A DNA stretch of 64,000 nt from Rhodococcus_G sp042754225 (GTDB lineage: Bacteria; Actinomycetota; Actinomycetes; Mycobacteriales; Mycobacteriaceae). Each line of letters starts with the position of its first letter. Position 1 is the first letter of the stretch. A program made the translations under genes and the position numbers. The notes beneath the pieces are model-generated. The model searched no databases. It was not told the DNA's origin and saw nothing but the letters and a program-made list of their open reading frames with translations. The stretch is taken from positions 1-64,000 of the forward strand of contig NZ_JBHZAH010000008.1 of NCBI RefSeq assembly GCF_042754225.1, written 5' to 3'. Of this stretch, positions 16,016 through 24,332 are shown piece by piece.

Positions 16016-17685
16016 CGACGGCACCACCACGGGCACACTGCGGCTCCGTCGAGCGGCTCCGCACTATCGCGGCGGAGCACCCCGGCCGCGAGGCGGTGAT
16101 CCATTCGGTCGGCGGAACCGACTCGGGTGCACCGCGATACGAGCGACTGTCGTACCGCGAACTCGACGAGTGGTCCGATCTGCTCGCGCAGCGTTTCGAG
16201 GACTGCGGGATCGGCCGGGGCATGCGCACGCTGCTGCTGGTGACCCCGGGGCCGGAGTTCTACGCGATCATGTTCGGGCTGCTCAAGGTGTCCGCGGTGC
16301 CGGTGGTGATCGATCCGGGAATGGGTCTGCGCCCGATGCTGCGGTGCCTGAAGTCGGTGGCGCCGCAGGCATTCGTGGGGATACCGAAGGCGCACCTGCT
16401 TCGTCTGGCCTTCCGCCGCACCTTCGCCACGGTGCGGGTGACGGTGACCGTCGGGCGCCGCGCCTGGGGAGGGCACAGCCTGCGGTCGTGGGGGCGCACC
16501 CCGGACCGCCCGGTCGCGTCGACGCCCGCCGCACCCGACGACGAGGTGATGATGATCGCCTTCACGACCGGGAGCACCGGCCCGGCGAAGGCGGTCAACC
16601 TCACCCACGGAAACCTCGCCGCCATGCTCGAGCAGGTCGACGAGGCCCGCGACCGGGTGCCGCCGGGCACCTCGCTGATCACGCTGCCGATCTTCGGGGT
16701 GCTCGACCTGATGCTGGGGTCGCGGTGCGTGCTCCCGCCGATCACCCCGGGCCGGGTCGGCGAGGTGGACCCGGCCCACGTGGTCGACGCGATCGACCGG
16801 TTCGAGGTGCGAACGCTGTTCGCCTCGCCCGCCGTGCTGGTGCCGCTGGTGCGGTACGGGCGCGAGCACGCCGTCGCGCTGTCGTCGGTGCGGTCGGTGT
16901 TCTCCGGCGGCGCACCGGTTCCGCACGACGCGATCGCCGGCCTGCGCGAGATGCTGCCCGAGGACGGTGAGGTGTCGGCGGGGTACGGCTCGACCGAGGC
17001 GTTGCCGATGTCGGCGATCGAATCCCGCGAACTCCTCGGCGAGCTCGTCGGTCGAACCCAGGCGGGCGCCGGGACCTGCCTCGGCCGCCCCGCAACGGGG
17101 TTGCAGGCGCGGATCATCGCGATCACGGACGGTCCCGTTCCGGACCGCTCCGCGGAGGGCGTGGCGGCGGGCGGCATCGGCGAGATCGTGGTGGCCGGAC
17201 CCAATGTCAGTACCAGCTACCACTGGCCCGCCGAGGCGAACGCACTCGGGAAGATTCGCGACGGGGACCGGGTCTGGCACCGCACCGGCGACCTCGGCTG
17301 GATCGACGAGGCCGGCCGAATCTGGTTCTGCGGACGCAAGAGTCAGCGGGTGCGGACGGCCGACGGAACCCTGTTCACCGTGCAGTGCGAACAGATCTTC
17401 AACGCCGTTCCCGACGTGGCGCGTACCGCGCTCGTCGGCGTCGGTCGCGACGACGACCGACGTCCGGTGCTGTGCGTGGAACTGCAACCGGGCGTCCGGG
17501 CCGGCGAGCGAGCCAGGATCGAGCGCGAACTGCGCGAACTGGGCGCACAGAGTCACGTCACCGAGCGCGTCGAGTTCTTCCTGTTCCATCCGGGATTCCC
17601 GGTCGACATCCGTCACAACGCGAAGATCGGCCGTGAGCAGTTGTCGGTGTGGGCTGGGCGGCAACTGGCGAAGGCGGGCCGATGA
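16012..17685 (+). CDS. LstC/OleC-like AMP-dependent ligase, probable beta-lactone synthetase
   Basis: 557 aa ANL-superfamily enzyme. The phosphate loop TTGSTGPAK lies at 185-193, with YGSTEALPMS, then HRTGDLGWIDEAGRIWFCGR, and the C-terminal catalytic Lys538 in RHNAKIG. The STEALP motif and the IDPGMG segment are typical of OleC proteins, which adenylate a 2-alkyl-3-hydroxyacid and close it to a beta-lactone rather than making a CoA thioester. Its place after the two KAS III subunits and before an OleD-like reductase supports this. It has GTGA overlap with the upstream gene and ATGA overlap with the next. Confidence 0.87.
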   Translation: MTTAPPRAHCGSVERLRTIAAEHPGREAVIHSVGGTDSGAPRYERLSYRELDEWSDLLAQRFEDCGIGRGMRTLLLVTPGPEFYAIMFGLLKVSAVPVVIDPGMGLRPMLRCLKSVAPQAFVGIPKAHLLRLAFRRTFATVRVTVTVGRRAWGGHSLRSWGRTPDRPVASTPAAPDDEVMMIAFTTGSTGPAKAVNLTHGNLAAMLEQVDEARDRVPPGTSLITLPIFGVLDLMLGSRCVLPPITPGRVGEVDPAHVVDAIDRFEVRTLFASPAVLVPLVRYGREHAVALSSVRSVFSGGAPVPHDAIAGLREMLPEDGEVSAGYGSTEALPMSAIESRELLGELVGRTQAGAGTCLGRPATGLQARIIAITDGPVPDRSAEGVAAGGIGEIVVAGPNVSTSYHWPAEANALGKIRDGDRVWHRTGDLGWIDEAGRIWFCGRKSQRVRTADGTLFTVQCEQIFNAVPDVARTALVGVGRDDDRRPVLCVELQPGVRAGERARIERELRELGAQSHVTERVEFFLFHPGFPVDIRHNAKIGREQLSVWAGRQLAKAGR

Positions 17686-17939
17686 CGGGCACCCGCGTGC
17701 TGCTGCTGCGGACGGTTCCGGTGCTGGGCTGGCTGTTCCTGGCGATCGGCCTGTTTCGTCCGTTCGAGGGCAGGACGTTGCGTGTCCTGTGGTGGACGGA
17801 TGTCGCGCTGAGCGTCGGTGCGCACGCGGCGCAGGTCCCGATGGCGCTGAAACACGGTCGCCGACTGGGGCATTCGGACGGCAAGGTCGTCGCGATGACG
17901 ATGCTTCTCGGTGCGACCTGGTGGAAGACTCAGCGATGA
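17682..17939 (+). CDS. Small membrane protein within the lst-like operon
   Basis: 85 aa with two hydrophobic segments (about residues 5-25 and 37-53) and a basic C-terminus; not a family I recognise. It overlaps the ligase stop by ATGA and is followed 13 bases later by the reductase, so it belongs to the operon. It may anchor the lipid-handling enzymes at the membrane or assist product release; this is speculation. None of the six lipstatin genes (lstA-lstF) is, to my knowledge, of this type. Confidence 0.75.
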   Translation: MTGTRVLLLRTVPVLGWLFLAIGLFRPFEGRTLRVLWWTDVALSVGAHAAQVPMALKHGRRLGHSDGKVVAMTMLLGATWWKTQR

Positions 17940-17952
17940 CAGGAGGGGTGCG

Positions 17953-18993
17953 GTGAGGGCACTGGTGACCGGGGCGAGCGGATTCCTCGGCGGGGCGTTG
18001 ACGCGGCGACTGCTCGCGGACGGCGAGATGGACGTGTCGGTGCTGGTTCGGCCCACAAGTGACCTGCGCGATCTCGGTGACACCTCCCGGCTGACGCTGG
18101 TCTACGGGGACCTCTCCGACCGGGAGTCGCTGCGTGCGGCGACCCGCGACGTGGACGTGGTGTTCCACAGCGCCGCGCGGGTCGACGAACGCGGTGTCCG
18201 CGAACAGTTCTGGACCGAGAACGTGCAGGCGACGGTGGACCTGATCGACGCTGCTCGTCGCAGCGGGACGTCCCGATTCGTGTTCGTCTCCAGCCCGAGC
18301 GCCCTGATGGAGTACGACGGTGGCGACCAGATCGACGTCGACGAGTCGATGCCGTACCCGGTGCGGTACCTGAACCTGTACTCCGAGACCAAGGCGGCGG
18401 CCGAGCGGCGGGTGCTCGCGGCGAACGGTCGGGACCTGACCACGTGTGCGTTGCGCCCGCGTGCGATCTGGGGCGCGGGGGACCGGTCCGGCCCGATCGT
18501 CCGGCTGCTCGCCAAGGCGTCCCGGGGTGCGCTGCCGGATCTGTCCGGCGGCGCGACGGTGTACACGTCGCTGTGTCACGTCGACAACATCGTCGACGCG
18601 TGTGTGCGGGCCGCGGCGTCGGACCGGGTCGGCGGCCGTGCGTACTACGTTGCCGACGCCGAGCGGACCGACGTGTGGGACTTCGTGGGGGAGGTCTCGC
18701 GGCTGTTCGGGTTCGCGCCCCCGAGCCGGCGGCCGAACCCGCGGGTGCTCGCCGCGGCCGTGGGCGTCAGCGAGGCGATCTGGCGGATACCGTACGTCGC
18801 CCAGCGTTGGTCGCCGCCCCTGTCGCGGTACGTGGTCGCCCTGCTCACCCGCAGCGCGACCTTCGACACCGGCGCCGCCGAGCGCGACTTCGGTTATCGG
18901 CCGGTCGTCAGCCGTGACGCCGGGCTGAAGGAGTTCAAGGACTGGGTGGACGGGCAGGGCGGCGTCGCGGAACTCGCCAGGACACTGCGGTAG
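17953..18993 (+). CDS. LstD/OleD-like NAD(P)-dependent 3-ketoacid reductase
   Basis: 346 aa extended short-chain dehydrogenase of the 3beta-hydroxysteroid dehydrogenase type. Rossmann motif TGASGFLGG at the N-terminus and catalytic YSETK (Tyr143, Lys147). OleD and LstD reduce the 2-alkyl-3-ketoacid from the KAS III pair to the 2-alkyl-3-hydroxyacid that OleC/LstC lactonises. I chose the GTG at 17953 because AGGAGG lies 6 bases upstream; an earlier frame extension to 17911 overlaps the small membrane gene. It is the last gene of the operon; the next gene has its own promoter. Confidence 0.87.
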   Translation: MRALVTGASGFLGGALTRRLLADGEMDVSVLVRPTSDLRDLGDTSRLTLVYGDLSDRESLRAATRDVDVVFHSAARVDERGVREQFWTENVQATVDLIDAARRSGTSRFVFVSSPSALMEYDGGDQIDVDESMPYPVRYLNLYSETKAAAERRVLAANGRDLTTCALRPRAIWGAGDRSGPIVRLLAKASRGALPDLSGGATVYTSLCHVDNIVDACVRAAASDRVGGRAYYVADAERTDVWDFVGEVSRLFGFAPPSRRPNPRVLAAAVGVSEAIWRIPYVAQRWSPPLSRYVVALLTRSATFDTGAAERDFGYRPVVSRDAGLKEFKDWVDGQGGVAELARTLR

Positions 18994-19010
18994 CGCGCCG
19001 CGACTGCCGG

Positions 19011-19064
19011 GCGAGCGAAGCGACGGGGGATGTGTCGGCGAGCGAAGCGACGGGGGATGTGTCG
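19011..19064 (+). repeat. 27-bp tandem repeat, two copies
   Basis: The unit beginning GCGAGCGAAGCGACGGGGGA occurs twice, exactly, at 19011-19037 and 19038-19064. It sits between the lst-like operon and the exonuclease III promoter. Confidence 0.85.
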
Positions 19065-19075
19065 GGTCGGTCGGA

Positions 19076-19081
19076 TACGGT
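19076..19081 (+). promoter_or_regulatory. -10 box before exonuclease III
   Basis: TACGGT is 7 bases before the GTG at 19089, the spacing expected for a leaderless transcript. Confidence 0.45.
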
Positions 19082-19088
19082 TCCTGCC

Positions 19089-19892
19089 GTGCCGCACATC
19101 ATCACGACTGTCAATGTCAACGGGGTCCGCGCTGCAGCGAAGAAGGGGCTGCTCGAGTGGATCGACGCCACCGAGGCGGACGTGATCTGCTTGCAGGAGA
19201 CGCGGGCCGACGACAAGCAGCTGCGGGCCACGCTGGCGCCGGCTCTGGACGGAGGCTGGCACCTCGCCTCGGCCGAGCCGTCGGCGAAGGGCCGCAACGG
19301 CGTCGCCGTGCTCTCGCGCAGGCCCGCCGAGGCGGTCCGCGTCGGTCACGGCGACGACGAGTTCCTCGACGCGGGCCGGTACCTGGAAGCCGACTTCGGC
19401 GAGCTGACCGTCGCGAGCCTCTACCTGCCGTCCGGCGAGGCAGGCACTCCGCGGCAGGAGGAGAAGGAACGCTTCCTCGACTCGTTCGGCCGCCACCTCG
19501 CCGCGACGGCTGCGGCGGCGCTCGCCGCCGACCGGCACGTGGTGGTGTGCGGGGACTGGAACATCGCGCACACCGAGCTGGACCTGAAGAACCACAAGGG
19601 GAATACGAAGAACTCCGGGTTCCTGCCGAACGAACGCGCGTGGATGGGTTCGGTGTTCGGCGAGTTCGGCTGGGTCGACGTCGTGCGTGAGCTGCATCCC
19701 GACCTGCCGGGTCCGTACAGCTGGTGGTCCTACCGCGGCAAGGCGTTCGACAACGACTCCGGCTGGCGCATCGATTACCAGGTGTGCACCGCGGCGCTCG
19801 CCGAACGGGCGAAGGAGGCGGTGGTCGAGCGCGCCGAGTCCTACGACCGGCGCTGGTCGGATCACGCACCGGTGACGGTGCAGTACCGATGA
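19089..19892 (+). CDS. xthA: Exodeoxyribonuclease III family AP endonuclease
   Basis: 267 aa endonuclease/exonuclease/phosphatase-fold enzyme for base-excision repair. Signatures: TVNVNGVRAA at the N-terminus, the metal-binding Glu in CLQETRADD, GDWNIAHTELD in the centre and the C-terminal SDHAPV with the catalytic His. The GTG at 19089 is favoured over an ATG at 19032, which would lie inside the tandem repeat; the PHIITTVN start matches the family. The stop overlaps the RNase gene by ATGA. Confidence 0.92.
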   Translation: MPHIITTVNVNGVRAAAKKGLLEWIDATEADVICLQETRADDKQLRATLAPALDGGWHLASAEPSAKGRNGVAVLSRRPAEAVRVGHGDDEFLDAGRYLEADFGELTVASLYLPSGEAGTPRQEEKERFLDSFGRHLAATAAAALAADRHVVVCGDWNIAHTELDLKNHKGNTKNSGFLPNERAWMGSVFGEFGWVDVVRELHPDLPGPYSWWSYRGKAFDNDSGWRIDYQVCTAALAERAKEAVVERAESYDRRWSDHAPVTVQYR

Positions 19893-20413
19893 GCCGGCTG
19901 GGGACGCGCTCGCGCGTCGTCGTCGGGGTGTTGCTGGCCGTGCTGGTGGGCGTGCTGGCCTATGTGTTGGGCGGTCCGTACACGGCGGAGGACGCGTCGG
20001 GGTCCGCAACGACGAGCACATCGGCAACCGCCGTGACCGGGTCCGCGCCTGCTTCCGCGGCCACCTCGGCCGGTCCGGCCAGCCGAACCGCGGCGCCGGT
20101 GACCGCGGGACCGCGGGGCGTCGTTCCCGCGGCGATCACCCAGGCGGCCTGGGCCACGCTCGCAGAGGTCGACGCCGGTCGCTGGCCCGGCTCGGCGAAC
20201 GCCCCGGGAACCAAGGGCGGCGACACCTGGCAGAACCGCGACGGCACCCTGCCGCGTACGGACCCGGGCGGAGTCAAGGTCAGTTACCGGGAATGGGACG
20301 TGAACCCGAAGAAACGCGGCGAGACCCGCGACGCGGAGCGGATAGTCACCGGTAGCAACGGGTCGGCCTGGTACACCGCCGACCACTACACCAGCTTCGC
20401 GAGGATGCGCTGA
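19889..20413 (+). CDS. Exported guanyl-specific RNase (barnase/RNase Sa type)
   Basis: 174 aa: one N-terminal membrane or signal segment (about 9-29), a long Ser/Thr/Ala linker, then a microbial ribonuclease domain. The catalytic set is visible in the last 50 residues: Glu in YREWDV, Arg in RDAERIV and His in DHYTSF. The mature domain would cut RNA after G outside the cell or in a target cell. The next gene, overlapping by one base, encodes a barstar-like inhibitor that would protect the producer. It overlaps the exonuclease gene by ATGA. Confidence 0.86.
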   Translation: MSRLGTRSRVVVGVLLAVLVGVLAYVLGGPYTAEDASGSATTSTSATAVTGSAPASAATSAGPASRTAAPVTAGPRGVVPAAITQAAWATLAEVDAGRWPGSANAPGTKGGDTWQNRDGTLPRTDPGGVKVSYREWDVNPKKRGETRDAERIVTGSNGSAWYTADHYTSFARMR

Positions 20414-20868
20414 TGACCACGCTCACCGAGTTCGCCACCGACCCCACCCGCACGGCCGGCGTACTGCCCGGCATCGCGCGCGCCGCTGACAACGCGGCGC
20501 TCGCGCTGACCCGGGCCGGCTACACCGCACGTCTGGTGCGCGGTACGAAGATGCCGACCGTCGCCGCGGTGTTCGACGAGTTCGCGGCGGCCCTGCAGTT
20601 CCCGTACTACTTCGGCGGCAACAAGGATGCCTTCGACGAGTGTCTGCGCGACAGCCCGGACTGGCTCGGGGACTCGCGCGGGCTGGTGGTCGTGGTCCGC
20701 GACGGCGACGCCCTGCTCGCCTCCGCGCCGGGCGAGCTGGGCTGGTTCGCCGAGGCTCTCGACGACGCCGACGTCCGGCTGATCCTGCAGGCGGAGGCTG
20801 GTGCGGCAGGCGATCTGGCGCGACGCTGGCCTGGCACCCGCGGCGGTCCGGCCCACCTGGAGGCATGA
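20413..20868 (+). CDS. Barstar-family RNase inhibitor
   Basis: 151 aa. The barstar signature YYFGGNKDAFDECLRD is near residue 60, with the following DW/LGDSRG region; the acidic helix and loop (Asp, Glu) match those that plug barnase. It starts within the RNase stop (TGATG), ensuring co-translation. Immunity protein for the neighbouring guanyl RNase is the obvious role. It is longer than classical barstar (about 90 aa) by an N-terminal extension of about 50 residues. Confidence 0.85.
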   Translation: MTTLTEFATDPTRTAGVLPGIARAADNAALALTRAGYTARLVRGTKMPTVAAVFDEFAAALQFPYYFGGNKDAFDECLRDSPDWLGDSRGLVVVVRDGDALLASAPGELGWFAEALDDADVRLILQAEAGAAGDLARRWPGTRGGPAHLEA

Positions 20869-20881
20869 AAGGATCGGTGCC

Positions 20882-21937
20882 ATGTCGAGTCCCGAATCGT
20901 CTGCACCTGGTTCCGCGCCCTCCGCTCCCACCACCCGGCACCGGGTGCTCTCCGGCATCCAGCCGACCGCGGACTCGTTCCACCTCGGCAACTACCTCGG
21001 CGCGCTGGCCCAGTGGGTGCCGCTGCAGGACGAGTTCGACGCCTTCTACTTCATCCCCGACCTGCACGCGATCACCGTCCCGCAGGACCCGAAGGAGCTG
21101 CGCAAGCGCACGAAGGTGGCCGCCGCGCAGCTGCTCGCCCTTGGCATCGACCCGGCCAAGTCCACGCTGTTCGTGCAGAGCCAGGTGCCCGAGCACGCTC
21201 AGCTCGCGTGGGTGCTCAACTGCATCACCGGATTCGGTGAGGCGAGCCGGATGACCCAGTTCAAGGACAAGTCGGCCAAGCAGGGCACCGAGGCCGCGAC
21301 CGTCGGCCTGTTCACCTACCCGGTGCTGATGGCCGCCGACATCCTGCTCTACCGCCCGCAGCGGGTGCCGGTCGGCGAGGACCAGCGCCAGCACCTCGAG
21401 ATGGCACGCGACCTGGCGCAGCGGTTCAACACCCGCTTCGGCAAGTCGTTCGTGATCCCGGAGGCGCAGATGATCAAGGGCACCTCCAAGATCTACGACC
21501 TGCAGGATCCGACGTCGAAGATGAGCAAGTCCGCTGCCTCGGAGGCCGGGCTGATCAACTTGCTCGACGACCCGAAGGTCTCCGCCAAGCGCATCAAGTC
21601 CGCGGTCACCGACAACGAGCGCGAGATCCGCTTCGACCGCGAGGCCAAGCCGGGCGTGAGCAACCTGCTGACCATCCAGTCGGCGCTGTCCGGCCGGAGT
21701 GTCGAGGATCTGGTGCGGGGCTACGAGGGCAAGGGCTACGGCGACCTGAAGTCCGACACCGCGGACGTCCTCGTCGAGTTCGTGACCCCGCTCAAGGCGA
21801 AGGTGGACGGCTACCTCGCCGATCCGGCCGAGCTGGACCGCATCCTCGACGCGGGCGCGGAGCGGGCGCGTGAGGTCTCCTCCCGGACGCTGGCCACCGT
21901 GTATGACAAGGTGGGTTTCCTTCCGCAGAAGGGGTGA
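20882..21937 (+). CDS. trpS: Tryptophanyl-tRNA synthetase
   Basis: 351 aa class I aminoacyl-tRNA synthetase. HIGH-type motif in SFHLGNYLGAL, the dimer-type sequence GEDQRQHLE and the KMSKS loop as SKMSKSA. The ATG at 20882 has AAAGGA upstream; an extension to 20801 would overlap the barstar gene. Positioned before the YihY gene as in mycobacteria (Rv3336c-Rv3335c). Confidence 0.97.
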   Translation: MSSPESSAPGSAPSAPTTRHRVLSGIQPTADSFHLGNYLGALAQWVPLQDEFDAFYFIPDLHAITVPQDPKELRKRTKVAAAQLLALGIDPAKSTLFVQSQVPEHAQLAWVLNCITGFGEASRMTQFKDKSAKQGTEAATVGLFTYPVLMAADILLYRPQRVPVGEDQRQHLEMARDLAQRFNTRFGKSFVIPEAQMIKGTSKIYDLQDPTSKMSKSAASEAGLINLLDDPKVSAKRIKSAVTDNEREIRFDREAKPGVSNLLTIQSALSGRSVEDLVRGYEGKGYGDLKSDTADVLVEFVTPLKAKVDGYLADPAELDRILDAGAERAREVSSRTLATVYDKVGFLPQKG

Positions 21938-21944
21938 ACCGTCG

Positions 21945-22973
21945 GTGCCGGACCTGATGGCGTTTCTCGAGCGTCAACGTGCGGCACGCCCGTGGCTGGA
22001 CCACATGGTTCGGGCCGGCGGGCGCTATCAGCAGCAGAAGGGCGACTACTTCGCCGCCGGGATCACGTATTTCAGTGTGTTCGCGCTGTTCCCGCTGCTG
22101 ATGGTTGCGTTCGCCGTCACCGGCTTCGTGCTGGTGGAGCACCCCGAGCTGCTCACGACCATCCACGACTCGATCAGCAAGGCGATGCCGGGGGAGCTCG
22201 GCGTCCAGATCAACCAGCTGATCGACTCGGCGATCGCCGCGCGCAGGACGGTGGGTGTCCTCGGTCTGGTCGTTGCCGCCTACTCGGGTCTCGGGTGGAT
22301 GGCGAACCTGCGCGAGGCCCTGAGCGCGATGTGGGACCAGCGCCATCCGAGCACCGGCTTCGTACGCACGAAGCTCGTCGACCTGACCAAGCTGGTCGGT
22401 CTGCTGCTCGCGGTCGTGGTGTCGATCGGACTGTCCGTGCTCGCGGACGGCGGTGTCACCCGCACGGTGCTGGAATGGTTGGGCATCGACCACCTCGGGT
22501 GGGTGCAGACCGCCGTGCAGGTGTTGTCCTCCCTGCTGGCGATCGCGGCCACCTGGGCGCTGTTCGTCTGGGTCATCGCGCGACTGCCCCGCGAGCCGAT
22601 CACGGTGCGCAGCGCGGCCCGCGCCGCGCTGTTCGCCGCGATCGGATTCGAGGTGTTCAAGCGGCTCGGCGCGATCTACCTCAGGGCCGTCACCAGCGGA
22701 CCGGCCGGCTCAGCGTTCGGTCCCATCATCGGTCTGCTCGTGTTCGTCTACTTCACGGCCCGCCTCGTGCTCTTCTCCACCGCGTGGGCCGCGACGGCGC
22801 GGGAGAACGTTCGTCAGGCCTATGTTCCGCCGCCGGATCCCGCGGTCATCGAGATCACCGCGCCGCCGCCGAAGGGTCCCAGCGCGGCCGAGGCGCTCGC
22901 CCTCGTCGGTGCGGGTGCGGTCGCGGCGCTCGGTCTCGGCGGGTTCTTCCGGCGGCGGCGGGACCGCCGCTGA
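21945..22973 (+). CDS. YihY/BrkB-family inner-membrane protein (YhjD-like)
   Basis: 342 aa with about six transmembrane segments and a charged cytosolic C-terminus. GDYFAAGITYFSVFALFPLLM is near the typical N-terminal YihY motif. The family was once called RNase BN but is not a nuclease; its transport role is unclear. The GTG at 21945 begins 8 bases after the trpS stop. The stop is 24 bases from the convergent carboxypeptidase gene. Confidence 0.87.
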   Translation: MPDLMAFLERQRAARPWLDHMVRAGGRYQQQKGDYFAAGITYFSVFALFPLLMVAFAVTGFVLVEHPELLTTIHDSISKAMPGELGVQINQLIDSAIAARRTVGVLGLVVAAYSGLGWMANLREALSAMWDQRHPSTGFVRTKLVDLTKLVGLLLAVVVSIGLSVLADGGVTRTVLEWLGIDHLGWVQTAVQVLSSLLAIAATWALFVWVIARLPREPITVRSAARAALFAAIGFEVFKRLGAIYLRAVTSGPAGSAFGPIIGLLVFVYFTARLVLFSTAWAATARENVRQAYVPPPDPAVIEITAPPPKGPSAAEALALVGAGAVAALGLGGFFRRRRDRR

Positions 22974-22997
22974 GCCGAGGGAGGGCGTCGGCCGCGG

Positions 22998-24305
22998 TCA
23001 GCGGTGGCGACGCTGCAGTCGGCGCGCGGCGAGCAGCAGCACGCCGATGACGATGCCGCCGATCAACGCGACCGTCGTACCGGACACCCGGTTACCGGCG
23101 CCGGAGTTCGCCGCCGACGCACTCACCGCCCCGGTCGCACGTTGGGACTGCTCGTCCGGCGGCGCGGCGAGGGTCACCTCCGCCGCGGCGTCGCCGTCCG
23201 GTTCGACCAGCGTGCCCACGGAGGTCGAGGCGGGCAGGGCGAAGCCGTAGTCGAGCAGTCGGGCGGCCTGCTCCCACGGCCGGATCGGCTTGACGTCGCC
23301 GGCCATCAGGGTGACCGCGAGCCTGCGCCCGCCCTTCTCCGCGGCCCCGGCGAAGGTCTGACGGGCGTCGTCGGTGTACCCGGTCTTGCCTCCGAGAGCG
23401 CCGTCGTAGTTGTAGAGCAGCTTGTTGTCGTTCGACAGCGTGAACGGCGGATGGTCCACGTCGTCCGGGTTGGTCGGGTCCTTCGGGAATCCGGGGAACT
23501 GGACCGTCTCGGTGTGGACCAGGTCCGCAAAAGTCTTGTTGTGCATGGCCGCCCGGAAGATGACGGCGAGATCGTAGGCGGAACTGGACATCCCCGGCCC
23601 GTCCAGTCCGGAGGGCGTCGCGGCCCGGGTGTCGAGGGCGCCGAGCGCGCGGGCGCGGGCGTTCATCTTCGCGACGGCGGCGTCGAGGCCGCCCAGCTGC
23701 ACGGCGATCGCGTGGGCGGCATCGTTGCCCGACGCCATCACCAGCCCCTGGAAGAGCTGGCGATTGGTGTAGCGCCCGTTCTTGCCGAGCCCCACGGCGC
23801 TGCCCTCGGCGTTGGCGTCGTCGGCGGTGGCGACGACGGTCTTGTCGAGGTCCAGCTCGTCGAGTGCGACCAGCGCGAGCAACATCTTGATGGTGCTGGC
23901 GGGCCGGTACCGACCGTGCGGGTCCTTGGCGGCGATGACCTTGCCGGAGTCGAGGTCGGCGAGCACCCAGCCGGTCGCGGAGATGTCGGCCGGCAGCGGG
24001 GGTGTTCCGGAGGCGCTGATCGCACCGCACTCGCCCAGGCGCTTGCCGCCGACCGGGTCGTCGGGGACCGGCAGAGGGGCCGGTGCCTGTCGGCCCGGCG
24101 CCGGCACCTCGGACTGGTCGATCGCCTTCGGCGGGACGCTCCGCTGCGGGCAGTTGTCGGTGTTCGGGGTGGTGAACGGGGCGCTGGTGGTGGTGCCGGC
24201 GGAGGGGTCCACGGGCGTGGGCTGGGCCGCGGCCACCGGCGCACAGACCAGCGCGATCGCGGCCGCGGCGATCAGTGCCTGTCGGGTCAGTCCACGTGCA
24301 CTCAC
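22998..24305 (-). CDS. D-alanyl-D-alanine carboxypeptidase (penicillin-binding protein)
   Basis: 435 aa exported S11-family peptidase that trims D-Ala from peptidoglycan pentapeptides. Signal peptide at the N-terminus, then a Pro-rich linker, SxxK as ASTIKM, SxN as SGND and KTG as GKTGYTD. A hydrophobic C-terminal anchor precedes RRLQRRHR. Start: GTG at 24305, 7 bases after a TAGCGT box; a GTG at 24314 is also in frame. It corresponds in position to mycobacterial dacB1 (Rv3330). Confidence 0.92.
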   Translation of the reverse strand: MSARGLTRQALIAAAAIALVCAPVAAAQPTPVDPSAGTTTSAPFTTPNTDNCPQRSVPPKAIDQSEVPAPGRQAPAPLPVPDDPVGGKRLGECGAISASGTPPLPADISATGWVLADLDSGKVIAAKDPHGRYRPASTIKMLLALVALDELDLDKTVVATADDANAEGSAVGLGKNGRYTNRQLFQGLVMASGNDAAHAIAVQLGGLDAAVAKMNARARALGALDTRAATPSGLDGPGMSSSAYDLAVIFRAAMHNKTFADLVHTETVQFPGFPKDPTNPDDVDHPPFTLSNDNKLLYNYDGALGGKTGYTDDARQTFAGAAEKGGRRLAVTLMAGDVKPIRPWEQAARLLDYGFALPASTSVGTLVEPDGDAAAEVTLAAPPDEQSQRATGAVSASAANSGAGNRVSGTTVALIGGIVIGVLLLAARRLQRRHR

Positions 24306-24312
24306 CGGAGGC

Positions 24313-24318
24313 ACGCTA
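24313..24318 (-). promoter_or_regulatory. -10 box of the carboxypeptidase gene
   Basis: TAGCGT on the minus strand, 7 bases upstream of the GTG at 24305; suggests a leaderless mRNA. Confidence 0.4.
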
Positions 24319-24332
24319 TCGCACGACGGACC

